A stretch of 54,629 nt of DNA from a virus: the IMG/VR virus record IMGVR_UViG_3300038696_000641, positions 1-54,629 of that record. One strand, 5' to 3'. The notes under the pieces were generated by a model. That model did not search any database, was not told the origin of the DNA, and was given only the letters and a program-made list of their open reading frames with translations. The first letter of the stretch is position 1, and each line of letters starts with the position of its first letter. A program made the translations under genes and the position numbers. This document shows positions 1 to 6,298 of this stretch, piece by piece.

Positions 1-126
1 GTGAGCGGCACGGAAAGTCGGAATGTAGCGCATTCGGTAGCACGTCCGGCTGATCACAACCGTGCATGTTTCATTCAGGCGCCGCTCACCCTGCCCAAGT
101 ACCGCAGCCGATTCGACGTTGCAATG

Positions 127-351
127 CTACCGAGGACAGATCGCATTAAAAACGTCGATGAAGTTCGCGCCGCTTTCCAGCGTCTCGATGGTGTCATTGG
201 GTGAATAGGTCGGCAGATCGCGCCGCAGCTCACGGCACATTGTGCGTTCGGTTTCAGTCGTCTCGGAGGTGCCCAGCCCGAGACAGCCGCTCAAGAGGAT
301 CACCATCAGCACGGCGGGCCAGATCCGCGACTTCCTCGATGTTGCGCGCAT
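127..351 (-). CDS. Rz1-like outer-membrane spanin lipoprotein (putative)
   Basis: This 74-residue protein has a basic N-terminus, a hydrophobic stretch and a lipobox ending LLSGC near residue 22, so it should be a lipoprotein. It starts inside the 254-484 gene in another frame. A short lipoprotein nested in a gene for a membrane-anchored helix protein, next to an endolysin, is the usual Rz/Rz1 arrangement. In those systems the outer-membrane partner joins the inner-membrane partner to fuse the membranes at lysis. Assignment rests on topology and position, not on sequence similarity. It could be another small lipoprotein. Confidence 0.6.
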   Translation of the reverse strand: MRATSRKSRIWPAVLMVILLSGCLGLGTSETTETERTMCRELRRDLPTYSPNDTIETLESGANFIDVFNAICPR

Positions 352-484
352 TGCCTTGATCCCTTCGCGTCACTTTGGCCTGATTGCTCGCAGCACCCTT
401 CGCAAAGATGGATGCCGCCCAAACTGCCATACTGACCAAGGCCAAACCGATCACAGCCGCCCAAGCCTTGGTCTTGATCCACAT
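254..484 (-). CDS. Rz-like inner-membrane spanin (putative)
   Basis: This 76-residue protein has one N-terminal membrane helix (about residues 8-28) followed by a charged, probably helical tail, as expected of an i-spanin. Its start codon overlaps the stop of the endolysin gene (TAATG), so the two are translationally coupled. Its 3' part (254-351) also encodes the start of the lipoprotein gene in another frame. It is short for an Rz protein, which usually exceeds 100 residues, so the assignment depends on the nested-gene arrangement and the lysis neighbourhood. Confidence 0.55.
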   Translation of the reverse strand: MWIKTKAWAAVIGLALVSMAVWAASIFAKGAASNQAKVTRRDQGNARNIEEVADLARRADGDPLERLSRAGHLRDD

Positions 485-1113
485 TAGCGCGCTCGCTTCA
501 AAAGCAGATACCCGATGAACACCGCAGCAACGCCTACGGCGACCAGCTGGGCCGCAGGGGCCAAGTTGCCAAGCAGGCTAGATGCGGCGGGCAGATGCTC
601 GGCAGCGACCGCAGCCACGCCCGCAACGCCCGCACCAGCAGCGGCTTGCGCCTCACGGTCATCCTTGACGCTCTCTGGCTGACGGGGCGGCTCTGTGGGC
701 CAGCTTGTTGCAGTGACCGGCCAATGCGTGCCCCATGTCCGCGCGGGGCCTGTGTCGATGTGCATAAAGCCAGACTTTGGGTAGTATCCGAAGCCGGTGA
801 AGCCGCACGCGCGGGCCGCAGCCTCGAACTTGTGCGGATCATGGTTATCCATGCGCACATCGAAGGCGATACCTTCCATGTGCTTTGACCGCTTGGCACC
901 ACCAACACGCCGGTTGTGTTCCGGGCTGCGGTACGCCGATGTCAGGATCAGGGGCTTGCCCAGATAGTTCCGCAGTGCTTGCAGCTTATCCATGGCCTCA
1001 GTGTCGATCAGCAGGGAGCCGGTGCCCTTGCATGCAATCTCGCGCGGCGAAAAAGACGTCCAGTGCCAGTCCTTCGGATCGACATTCGTATAATGCGCGT
1101 AAACCTTGCTCAT
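484..1113 (-). CDS. M15-family peptidase endolysin with C-terminal membrane segment
   Basis: This 209-residue protein should cleave peptide bonds in peptidoglycan. The M15 zinc signature is visible: SKHMEGIAFD around residues 76-85 supplies His78 and Asp85, and HID around 118-120 supplies the third ligand His118. An Ala/Gly-rich linker follows, ending in a hydrophobic helix and a basic tail (LLLKRAR), so the enzyme may be membrane-anchored. The chosen ATG at 1113 overlaps the holin-like gene's stop as ATGA; a longer reading from 1167 would intrude into that gene. Position between holin-like and spanin-like genes fits lysis. Confidence 0.85.
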   Translation of the reverse strand: MSKVYAHYTNVDPKDWHWTSFSPREIACKGTGSLLIDTEAMDKLQALRNYLGKPLILTSAYRSPEHNRRVGGAKRSKHMEGIAFDVRMDNHDPHKFEAAARACGFTGFGYYPKSGFMHIDTGPARTWGTHWPVTATSWPTEPPRQPESVKDDREAQAAAGAGVAGVAAVAAEHLPAASSLLGNLAPAAQLVAVGVAAVFIGYLLLKRAR

Positions 1114-1385
1114 GTCACACCCCCTTGAGTGAATGCGTAAGCGACGCCAGCAGTAACAACGATCCAAAACACGCGCTCTGCGAACCGAAGCATCTGGCCA
1201 TTGCTGCCAACCTTGTTCTCAATCAGCGTGATGCGCCGGTTATGCTGAACCTGCTCTTGATCCAAGCTGTCCATGCGCTTGAAGAGCGTAATCATCCGCT
1301 CTTCCATTCGCGCCAATGCAACAATTGCCTGTCCAACTTCATCCAATTTCTTCTCTATCCGCTCAAGGCGCGTGTCGTCTGCCAT
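1110..1385 (-). CDS. XhlA-like holin or membrane-bound lysis protein
   Basis: This 91-residue protein begins with a long amphipathic helix rich in Glu, Arg and Leu (about residues 5-60, coiled-coil character) and ends in one membrane segment (about 68-88). That order matches haemolysin XhlA-type proteins, which sit beside phage endolysins. It is the first gene of the lysis cluster and overlaps the endolysin start by four bases. The family match is by pattern only; it could be a holin accessory protein rather than the pore former. Confidence 0.6.
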   Translation of the reverse strand: MADDTRLERIEKKLDEVGQAIVALARMEERMITLFKRMDSLDQEQVQHNRRITLIENKVGSNGQMLRFAERVFWIVVTAGVAYAFTQGGVT

Positions 1386-1624
1386 TCGGTCGTCCTCTAG
1401 TGCCTTGGCGAATGCCGTGTATCACCTACAAACTACATTATGTTGTGGTAATTGTGAACCAAAACACAACATGTGGTATTTTTGGGATCAAACTACGCTT
1501 GATCGACTTTTCTAAGCAGCGCCTGCGCATCCTTGACGTCCGAAAGATGACTGCGCTCGCAGTGGCGTGGGTTGCGTTGCTATTCGGCCATCCTAGAGTG
1601 CTTTTGTGGCCACGTTGCCCTAAA
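1386..1624. other. Intergenic gap between lysis genes and reverse transcriptase
   Basis: No convincing gene was found in this 239-base gap. It is more AT-rich than its surroundings in the middle (about 1425-1510). It holds a copy of the recurring near-palindrome at 1464-1479 and a related TGTTGTGGTA at 1441-1450. It probably carries the promoter of the leftward lysis operon. Confidence 0.6.
1464..1479 (+). promoter_or_regulatory. Recurring 16-bp near-palindrome (copy upstream of lysis operon)
   Basis: The plus strand reads ACACAACATGTGGTAT, which matches 14 of 16 bases of the site on the minus strand at 32002-32017 and 38418-38433. It lies 79 bases upstream of the holin-like start. An operator or phage-specific promoter element is inferred from repetition and intergenic placement. 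Confidence 0.5.
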
Positions 1625-2710
1625 TCACCTTTCACCCCTGATCCTCTTTCGATCTTTGATGAGGGGCGGCGGCACAAACCCGACTCCGCCCAGCACCTTG
1701 CCCCTGAGATTGTAGGTGTCCGCATGGCGCGCGTGCCCGACCCACGACATGATCACCGGGTCGATCTCATCCCAAGTTATCAATCCGCGATGGTACTGCG
1801 CCGCCATGCGCCTCATCTTCCGCTTCATCCTGTTGATGCTGTCTTTTCGAAGCGCCCTGTGCGTCGGCCAAATCCGATAGCCAAGGAAGTCCAAGGCGCG
1901 CCCACCGTCACCTATGGGGAAAACCTGCGTTTTGGAGTTGGTGCGGAGGCCAAGCTCGGCCCAGAGGAAGTCCTCGATCGTGCGGCGGATTTGATGCAGG
2001 TGGAACTTGTCGTGGTGAATGATCACAAAATCATCCATGTATCGCGCATACCGCGTCTCACGCAGCGTGTGTTTAACGAAGTGGTCCAGCTCGTGCAGGT
2101 AGATGTTGGCAAACATCTGGGAAGACAGATTGCCAATTGGGATGCCACGCGGGGTCAGTGCGTCGTGGTCCGCCGAGCTGTCAATTATGCTGTCGATCAG
2201 CCAGAGGGTTTCCTTGCATGCGATCTTTTTCCGGATCATGCGCTTGAGCGCATCGTGACAGATCGAGGGAAAATATTTAGAAATGTCAGCCTTGAGCGCA
2301 TAGACCGCACCATGCTTGCGCTTTACCTCGCGGATGTACCTCTGGACCGTATCGACACCCTTGTGGGCACCCTTGCCTTTCCTGCAGGCGAAGCTCTGGT
2401 CGATGAACTGCGCCTCGAATATCGGCTCAATTACGATCGTTAGCGCGTGCTGAACGACACGATCCTTAAGCGGGAGTGATGCAATCTCGCGGCGCTTTGG
2501 CTCGAATATAAAGAACCGATGATACGGGCCTGTCCGATATGTTTTATGGATCAAGCTCTGGTGTATCTCGATCAGGTTGGGCTCAAGGTTGGCGCGAAAG
2601 GCGATAACGTCACGCTGGCGCGTCCGGCCCTTGGCGGTCTTCGCCCAAGCATCGATCAGCGTCTGCCATTCGATGATCTGGGGCCAAAGCGTGTTGAAGG
2701 TCTTAGCCAT
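1625..2710 (-). CDS. DGR-type reverse transcriptase
   Basis: This 361-residue protein is a retroelement reverse transcriptase. The catalytic motif YMDD is at residues 224-227. The preceding motif reads IGNLSSQ (192-198), the (I/V/L)GxxxSQ form typical of diversity-generating retroelements, not the QGxxxSP form of group II introns. No maturase or endonuclease domain is present, as usual for this family. It should copy RNA from the template repeat at 2873-2992 with errors at adenines, and the cDNA replaces the variable repeat at 3419-3538. Gene order (target, Avd, TR, RT) matches Bordetella phage BPP-1. The ATG at 2710 has a GGAA-type ribosome site. Confidence 0.97.
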   Translation of the reverse strand: MAKTFNTLWPQIIEWQTLIDAWAKTAKGRTRQRDVIAFRANLEPNLIEIHQSLIHKTYRTGPYHRFFIFEPKRREIASLPLKDRVVQHALTIVIEPIFEAQFIDQSFACRKGKGAHKGVDTVQRYIREVKRKHGAVYALKADISKYFPSICHDALKRMIRKKIACKETLWLIDSIIDSSADHDALTPRGIPIGNLSSQMFANIYLHELDHFVKHTLRETRYARYMDDFVIIHHDKFHLHQIRRTIEDFLWAELGLRTNSKTQVFPIGDGGRALDFLGYRIWPTHRALRKDSINRMKRKMRRMAAQYHRGLITWDEIDPVIMSWVGHARHADTYNLRGKVLGGVGFVPPPLIKDRKRIRGER

Positions 2711-2872
2711 AATTCCGCACCGGAGTGGCGGCCGGAGTGAGGGGTCGCTGCAAGCAGCTACTGCGACACCCCGGCCTGTTCATGTTTTTCGGCACATGGC
2801 CGAGGATTGCAGGTCCTTTCGAGGGAGCTCTGGACCCGGCCCCATAGGGCTTGGCCTTCTGGCGTTCCCCGG

Positions 2873-2992
2873 AAGCGGGGCGAAAGCCGATGTTCGTGTT
2901 CGCGTTCGACTGGGCATTGTTCAAGTTCAGGGCGAAGACCCCGGCCCTCGAGCCATTGTTCCAGTTGCCACCGCGGATCGGCAGACGCTCAT
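2873..2992 (-). repeat. DGR template repeat (TR)
   Basis: These 120 bases match the variable repeat at 3419-3538 except at 17 positions. At every one the plus strand of TR has T, which is A on the functional minus strand. TR has 25 such adenines; 17 differ and 8 are unchanged. Many are in AAC or AAT codons, the usual design that lets mutation reach many amino acids without making stops. The frame is open through TR but it probably acts as RNA. Its upper edge overlaps the last bases of the Avd gene. Confidence 0.97.
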
Positions 2993-3339
2993 GCATGGCC
3001 CGCATCCCTTACCAGCGACTTGAACCAGCCGCCGATCATGCGCCCCACCTCATCCATGTGGCGGGACCAAATTTCATACTTCTTCAGGTCAATGTAGCGA
3101 AGGGCGAATGCCGTCCTGACTTGGCTGCGCAGCAGGTCAAGTTCTGCGTCCAGATCCTGCATTGTGGTTTTCTTGTGGTATCGCTTGTTCGTGATGATAA
3201 TCAGTCGAAGCACCCCCCACATCGCGTTGCGGATTTCAGCAGCAAGAACATGCCGCTCGAATTTAGGAAACTGCCGCAGCGCAACGTAGCCGTAGGCGAT
3301 CATCTCCTCGCACTTCTGCCTGATCTTCAAGTCTTCCAC
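2989..3339 (-). CDS. avd: Avd-like DGR accessory protein
   Basis: This 116-residue, mostly helical basic protein lies between the target gene and the template repeat, where Avd is encoded in BPP-1-type retroelements. Avd forms a barrel of four-helix bundles that binds the reverse transcriptase and template RNA. The FPKFERHVLAAEIR segment (about residues 24-37) is typical of this family. The start is GTG at 3339 with AAGAGG about seven bases upstream. The stop codon falls at the edge of TR. Confidence 0.88.
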   Translation of the reverse strand: MEDLKIRQKCEEMIAYGYVALRQFPKFERHVLAAEIRNAMWGVLRLIIITNKRYHKKTTMQDLDAELDLLRSQVRTAFALRYIDLKKYEIWSRHMDEVGRMIGGWFKSLVRDAGHA

Positions 3340-3361
3340 GCGCTGCCTCTTTTGGAGTTGT

Positions 3362-3386
3362 AGGGCCCGCGCTATCGCGCGGACCT
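3362..3386. other. Hairpin or cruciform just downstream of the DGR variable repeat
   Basis: A perfect 6-bp inverted repeat (CCGCGC, loop TATC, GCGCGG) at 3367-3382 is extended by further pairs after one mismatch. It lies about 33 bases past the 3' end of VR and 22 past the target stop codon. In BPP-1 and other DGR phages a short hairpin downstream of VR promotes retrohoming. No T-run follows on the minus strand, so a simple terminator is less likely. Confidence 0.6.
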
Positions 3387-3407
3387 CAGATTACAGGTGG
3401 TCAGATG

Positions 3408-4445
3408 TCAGATTACGAAAGCGGGGCGAAAGCCGAAGAACGAGCGCGCGCTCGACTGGGCATTGAACAAGGACAGGGCGAAGACCCCGGCCCTCGAGCC
3501 ATAGGACCAGCGGCCACCGCGGACCGGCAGACGCTCATCACTTAGGTTGATGTAGAAGCCATCACTCTCAATCGGTGCGCCGGGCTGCATCAGGCCGAGG
3601 GCCTTGAGCCGATGGATCGCCGTCTCCGAGGTCCCGTGCGCAACCATGCTGGAGAGCGACGCGCCCGACCCGCACACCAGCGTTCCGTCCGCCGTGCCCG
3701 AGGTGGCATATTTGACGGCCCCCACGGTGCCGGGATCAACCAATGTGCCATCCGAAGCGAGGATGGCCTGCCACGGCCCTGCCGCACTCAGGTCAGTTGC
3801 AGAAAGAGCCGCGTCGTTATTTGGGATGATCTGGATTTCGCCATCAACGATCCGCATCCCCGGCGACCATTCCCAGACGTTTCCGTTCAAGTTCTGGATG
3901 CCAAAGGGTGTGGCTGGGTGGTTCCATGATACCGGGCCTGAGCCTGCACGAATTGTCGTGTGGCCCGATCCGCCCGAGGATGGGTTGCCGCTATCGTTGA
4001 CCCCAAATTCATCGAATGCGTTGTATGCACGGCCGTTGTTGTTGTTGCCGCGAGGGAAGCGGAAGGCGGCGCGGCATTGAAGGGCGATGGCCGCGTACAT
4101 GGCGTTGGTGGCTACGCAGAAGCCGGGGCCGGTGTTGCGCGCCAGCGTGATCGCCTGATCGTGATTGATGGTTGCGCGAGGCACGAGGCCTGCTTGGCTG
4201 ACCATTTCGCCATTGACCTCGGCGGCTTGGTGCACGCCTATCAGGATTTCATCCTTTTCCACGCCACCAACAATGAAGGCGGGGTGCGCCCCTGTGCCGA
4301 AGCCCGCTCCGAGGCTATCGAGCGTGAACTTGCGCAGGCGGTAAAAATAGCTTGGCTGACCCTTGGCGGTGAAGCGCACAGTCAACTGGCCGTTGGACAT
4401 GGTCTCGATCTGATTGCGCAGGGCGGTTTGTATTGCAATGCTCAT
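3408..4445 (-). CDS. DGR-diversified tail-tip protein with C-type-lectin (FGE-like) fold
   Basis: This 345-residue protein is the retroelement's target. Its C-terminal half has the formylglycine-generating-enzyme-like C-type-lectin signature GNVWEW (residues 188-193) and ends GFRPAFVI. The variable repeat encodes roughly residues 303-342. Eleven codons differ from the template: 308, 312, 314, 315, 325, 327, 332 and 334-337, mostly from Asn. The invariant core GSRAGVFAL lies between them. The N-terminal part probably attaches it to the tail fibre, because the gene overlaps the 109-residue gene upstream by four bases (ATGA) in the fibre operon. By analogy with Mtd of BPP-1 it should bind host receptors. 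Confidence 0.93.
   Translation of the reverse strand: MSIAIQTALRNQIETMSNGQLTVRFTAKGQPSYFYRLRKFTLDSLGAGFGTGAHPAFIVGGVEKDEILIGVHQAAEVNGEMVSQAGLVPRATINHDQAITLARNTGPGFCVATNAMYAAIALQCRAAFRFPRGNNNNGRAYNAFDEFGVNDSGNPSSGGSGHTTIRAGSGPVSWNHPATPFGIQNLNGNVWEWSPGMRIVDGEIQIIPNNDAALSATDLSAAGPWQAILASDGTLVDPGTVGAVKYATSGTADGTLVCGSGASLSSMVAHGTSETAIHRLKALGLMQPGAPIESDGFYINLSDERLPVRGGRWSYGSRAGVFALSLFNAQSSARSFFGFRPAFVI
3419..3538 (-). repeat. DGR variable repeat (VR)
   Basis: This is the partner of the template repeat, offset by 546 bases, at the extreme 3' end of the target gene. It has 17 substitutions, all opposite A in TR, all changing amino acids and none creating a stop. The A-free segment at its 3' end (3419-3436) is identical to TR and then diverges, as expected where retrohoming starts (IMH versus IMH*). 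Confidence 0.96.
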
Positions 4446-4771
4446 GCTGTGGGCTCCTCTGCATCCGTCGTCGCAGTCTCTGCTGCAATGAAGAAGCTGT
4501 AGATCAGGGCGTAAATATCACCCTGTGTGACGGTCTGGCCAGTAGCCTCTCCGGTCTCTGGATTTAGGACGGGGACGGCTGCGGCCTGATCAAATGCAAG
4601 CTCGCGTGGCGAGATGGGTTGCGCGAACGCCGCCCCATCGGCAAGGCCGATGACCTGCTCACGATGGAAGGCGACGTTAGGGGGGTGCCCTAGGCGGTTG
4701 TCGATCACCACCTGTGAGCATCGGATATAGGCCTCGCCCGCAACGGGCTTCTGGTCGAGCTTGTAGGTCAT
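4442..4771 (-). CDS. Small tail-fibre accessory protein
   Basis: I do not recognise a family for this 109-residue acidic protein. It lies between the long Ala/Ser-rich fibre gene and the DGR target, four bases after the former and overlapping the latter by ATGA, so it should be made with them. A connector or chaperone between fibre and tip is plausible. An internal segment ALIYSFFIAAE (about residues 87-97) is hydrophobic, but no signal peptide is visible. Confidence 0.6.
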   Translation of the reverse strand: MTYKLDQKPVAGEAYIRCSQVVIDNRLGHPPNVAFHREQVIGLADGAAFAQPISPRELAFDQAAAVPVLNPETGEATGQTVTQGDIYALIYSFFIAAETATTDAEEPTA

Positions 4772-4775
4772 AGCG

Positions 4776-6191
4776 TCATGCCTCCTTGATTGTGCCGTAA
4801 ACAGTGATCCCGCTGGCGGTAATGCGTAGCCGTTCCGATCCAGCGATGGCCACAGACAGGGTGTCTGCCGCCGATGAATAGATGCCAGCCGACCCGATGC
4901 GCAGGGCGGGGTCGGCCAATGTGCCGCCCTTGAGCGCGATTTGACCGCCGTTGATCTGGTCGGAAAGCTGGCCGATCAGCGAAAGCGCTTCGAGTAGCGT
5001 GCGAAGGGTGTAGACGTCGCCCTCTCGGGCAAGACTGAGGCGCTCGACCTCCCTATAGACCTGCCCTAAAGTGGCAGCTAGTTGGCCGATGTTGTTAATC
5101 GCGCCCCCAAGGGACGATTCGGCTTGAACTGCGCTTGCAAGGGCGGCTGCTTCACTCGACCCCGCATTGCTGGCAGATGTGGCGGAAGCAGTTTCGCTTG
5201 CTGCCGCCGCAGACGCACTGGCTGCCGCCGCCGTTTCCGCCGCTTCCGCCGCAGTCGCGCTCGATGCCGCCTCGGTCGCGCTGGACGCTGCATCAGATGC
5301 GCTTCCGGCTGACTGGCTGGCACTGGCCGCAGATGATGTAGCGGATGTAGCAGCGGACGATTCACTGGCACTGGCCGCCGTTGCCGCCTCTTGGGCCGCT
5401 GTTTTGGAGGCTTCCACGGTCGCTGTGCTGGCCGCTGCGTTGCTGGCGGAGGTTGCCGCTGCCGTTGCATCAGAAGCCGCAGCCGTTGCTGACGTTGCCG
5501 CCGCTGTTTGCGCCGTAGATGCTGCCGACGCCGCTGTCTGCGCGGTCCCTGCGTGTGTCGATGCCGTATCCCGCGCTGCTTGCGCCGCGCTGGCCGCGCC
5601 TTGGGCCAAGCCACGATCTGCCGCCGCCTGTGTGCTTGCCGCCTGAGCTTGTGTGAGCGCTGACGACGCACCGGTTTCACTCTGTGCCGCTGATACCTGA
5701 CTGTCAGATGCCGCGTCACGGCTTGCAAGCGCCGCCGCCGCCGATGCCGCAGCACTGGCCGCAGATGTGCTTGCGCCTGATTGAGACGCCGCCGCAGCGG
5801 TTGCACTTGTCGCAGAGGCCGCCGCCGCCGTGTTCGCCCCGTTGCGGGCCGTCTGGGCGTCGACGACCGCCTGTTGCGCCGCGTCAAGCGATGCAGGTGC
5901 AGGTAGATCGATCAGTTGGGCCAGAAATGCCGTGGAAGCGTCCGGCACTGTAACCGTGAACTTCCCAGATCCTTCGCCAGAGTAAGCCGCAACCTTGTAG
6001 GCGCCGGGGATCAACTCAACAGAGAATGTCCCATCCGCGCCCGTGACAACCTCGAAGGGCTCCGGCAAAACAAGCGTGTTGCTTGATCGCGTCACCAAAT
6101 TGGGCTGTAAATAAAAAGTGAGAGTTGCGCCCGCAGATGGGGTGAGCCCCACATCAGCAACGCTACCAGACACATTGCAAACATCTACCAT
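4776..6191 (-). CDS. Ala/Ser-rich coiled-coil tail fibre protein
   Basis: This 471-residue protein has three parts. The N-terminus (about 1-95) is beta-rich and may be the virion-attachment domain. A long stretch (about 100-370) consists almost entirely of Ala, Ser and Thr with periodic charged residues, as in trimeric fibre shafts. A C-terminal domain contains ALRIGSAGIYSSAADTLSVA, typical of fibre tips. The underlying DNA is GC-rich and repetitive, giving long false frames on the other strand. It heads the operon ending in the DGR target and probably carries it. A GAGGGG ribosome site precedes the ATG at 6191. Confidence 0.85.
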   Translation of the reverse strand: MVDVCNVSGSVADVGLTPSAGATLTFYLQPNLVTRSSNTLVLPEPFEVVTGADGTFSVELIPGAYKVAAYSGEGSGKFTVTVPDASTAFLAQLIDLPAPASLDAAQQAVVDAQTARNGANTAAAASATSATAAAASQSGASTSAASAAASAAAALASRDAASDSQVSAAQSETGASSALTQAQAASTQAAADRGLAQGAASAAQAARDTASTHAGTAQTAASAASTAQTAAATSATAAASDATAAATSASNAAASTATVEASKTAAQEAATAASASESSAATSATSSAASASQSAGSASDAASSATEAASSATAAEAAETAAAASASAAAASETASATSASNAGSSEAAALASAVQAESSLGGAINNIGQLAATLGQVYREVERLSLAREGDVYTLRTLLEALSLIGQLSDQINGGQIALKGGTLADPALRIGSAGIYSSAADTLSVAIAGSERLRITASGITVYGTIKEA

Positions 6192-6214
6192 GAGACACGA
6201 CCCCTCAAGAAAAT

Positions 6215-6243
6215 AGGCACAACATATTGTGCATGTTGCGCCT
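6215..6243 (-). terminator. Hairpin before tail-fibre gene (terminator or attenuator)
   Basis: An 11-bp inverted repeat with one mismatch (AGGCACAACAT / ATGTTGCGCCT) and a 7-base loop is followed on the minus strand by ATTTTCTT. It lies between the giant gene's stop (6299) and the fibre start (6191), about 24 bases from the start codon. It could end the giant transcript, or regulate or process fibre mRNA. Confidence 0.5.
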
Positions 6244-6248
6244 ATTTA

Positions 6249-6264
6249 ACACATTATGTGGTGT
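6249..6264 (+). promoter_or_regulatory. Recurring near-palindrome (copy before tail-fibre gene)
   Basis: ACACATTATGTGGTGT matches 12 of 16 bases of the repeated intergenic site. CACAT-T-ATGTG inside it is a perfect palindrome. It is about 60 bases upstream of the fibre start. Weaker than the copies at 32002 and 38418. Confidence 0.35.
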
Positions 6265-6298
6265 CGTGATAGCCCGCCCGCGCGGGATTGGCCCCCAC

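Noticed and set aside
1-204. 67-codon GTG-started plus-strand frame at the left edge
   Set aside because: It overlaps the lipoprotein gene on the other strand and has no recognisable domain or ribosome site in view.
1316-2443. 375-codon plus-strand frame opposite the reverse transcriptase
   Set aside because: It is antisense to a gene with clear catalytic motifs, has no domain of its own and no promoter or ribosome site.
1625-2710. Group II intron or retron as source of the reverse transcriptase
   Set aside because: The motif is IGNLSSQ instead of QGxxxSP, there is no maturase domain or intron RNA, and a TR/VR pair with A-specific changes is adjacent.
2703-3005. 100-codon minus-strand frame across the template repeat
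   Set aside because: Its protein-like stretch is the TR itself, which mirrors the target's C-terminus. No ribosome site was seen and the rest is low-quality, so it is treated as RNA template.
5078-5887. 269-codon Arg/Pro-rich frame on the minus strand
   Set aside because: It is an out-of-frame shadow of the Ala/Ser repeats of the fibre gene, caused by GC-rich codon bias.
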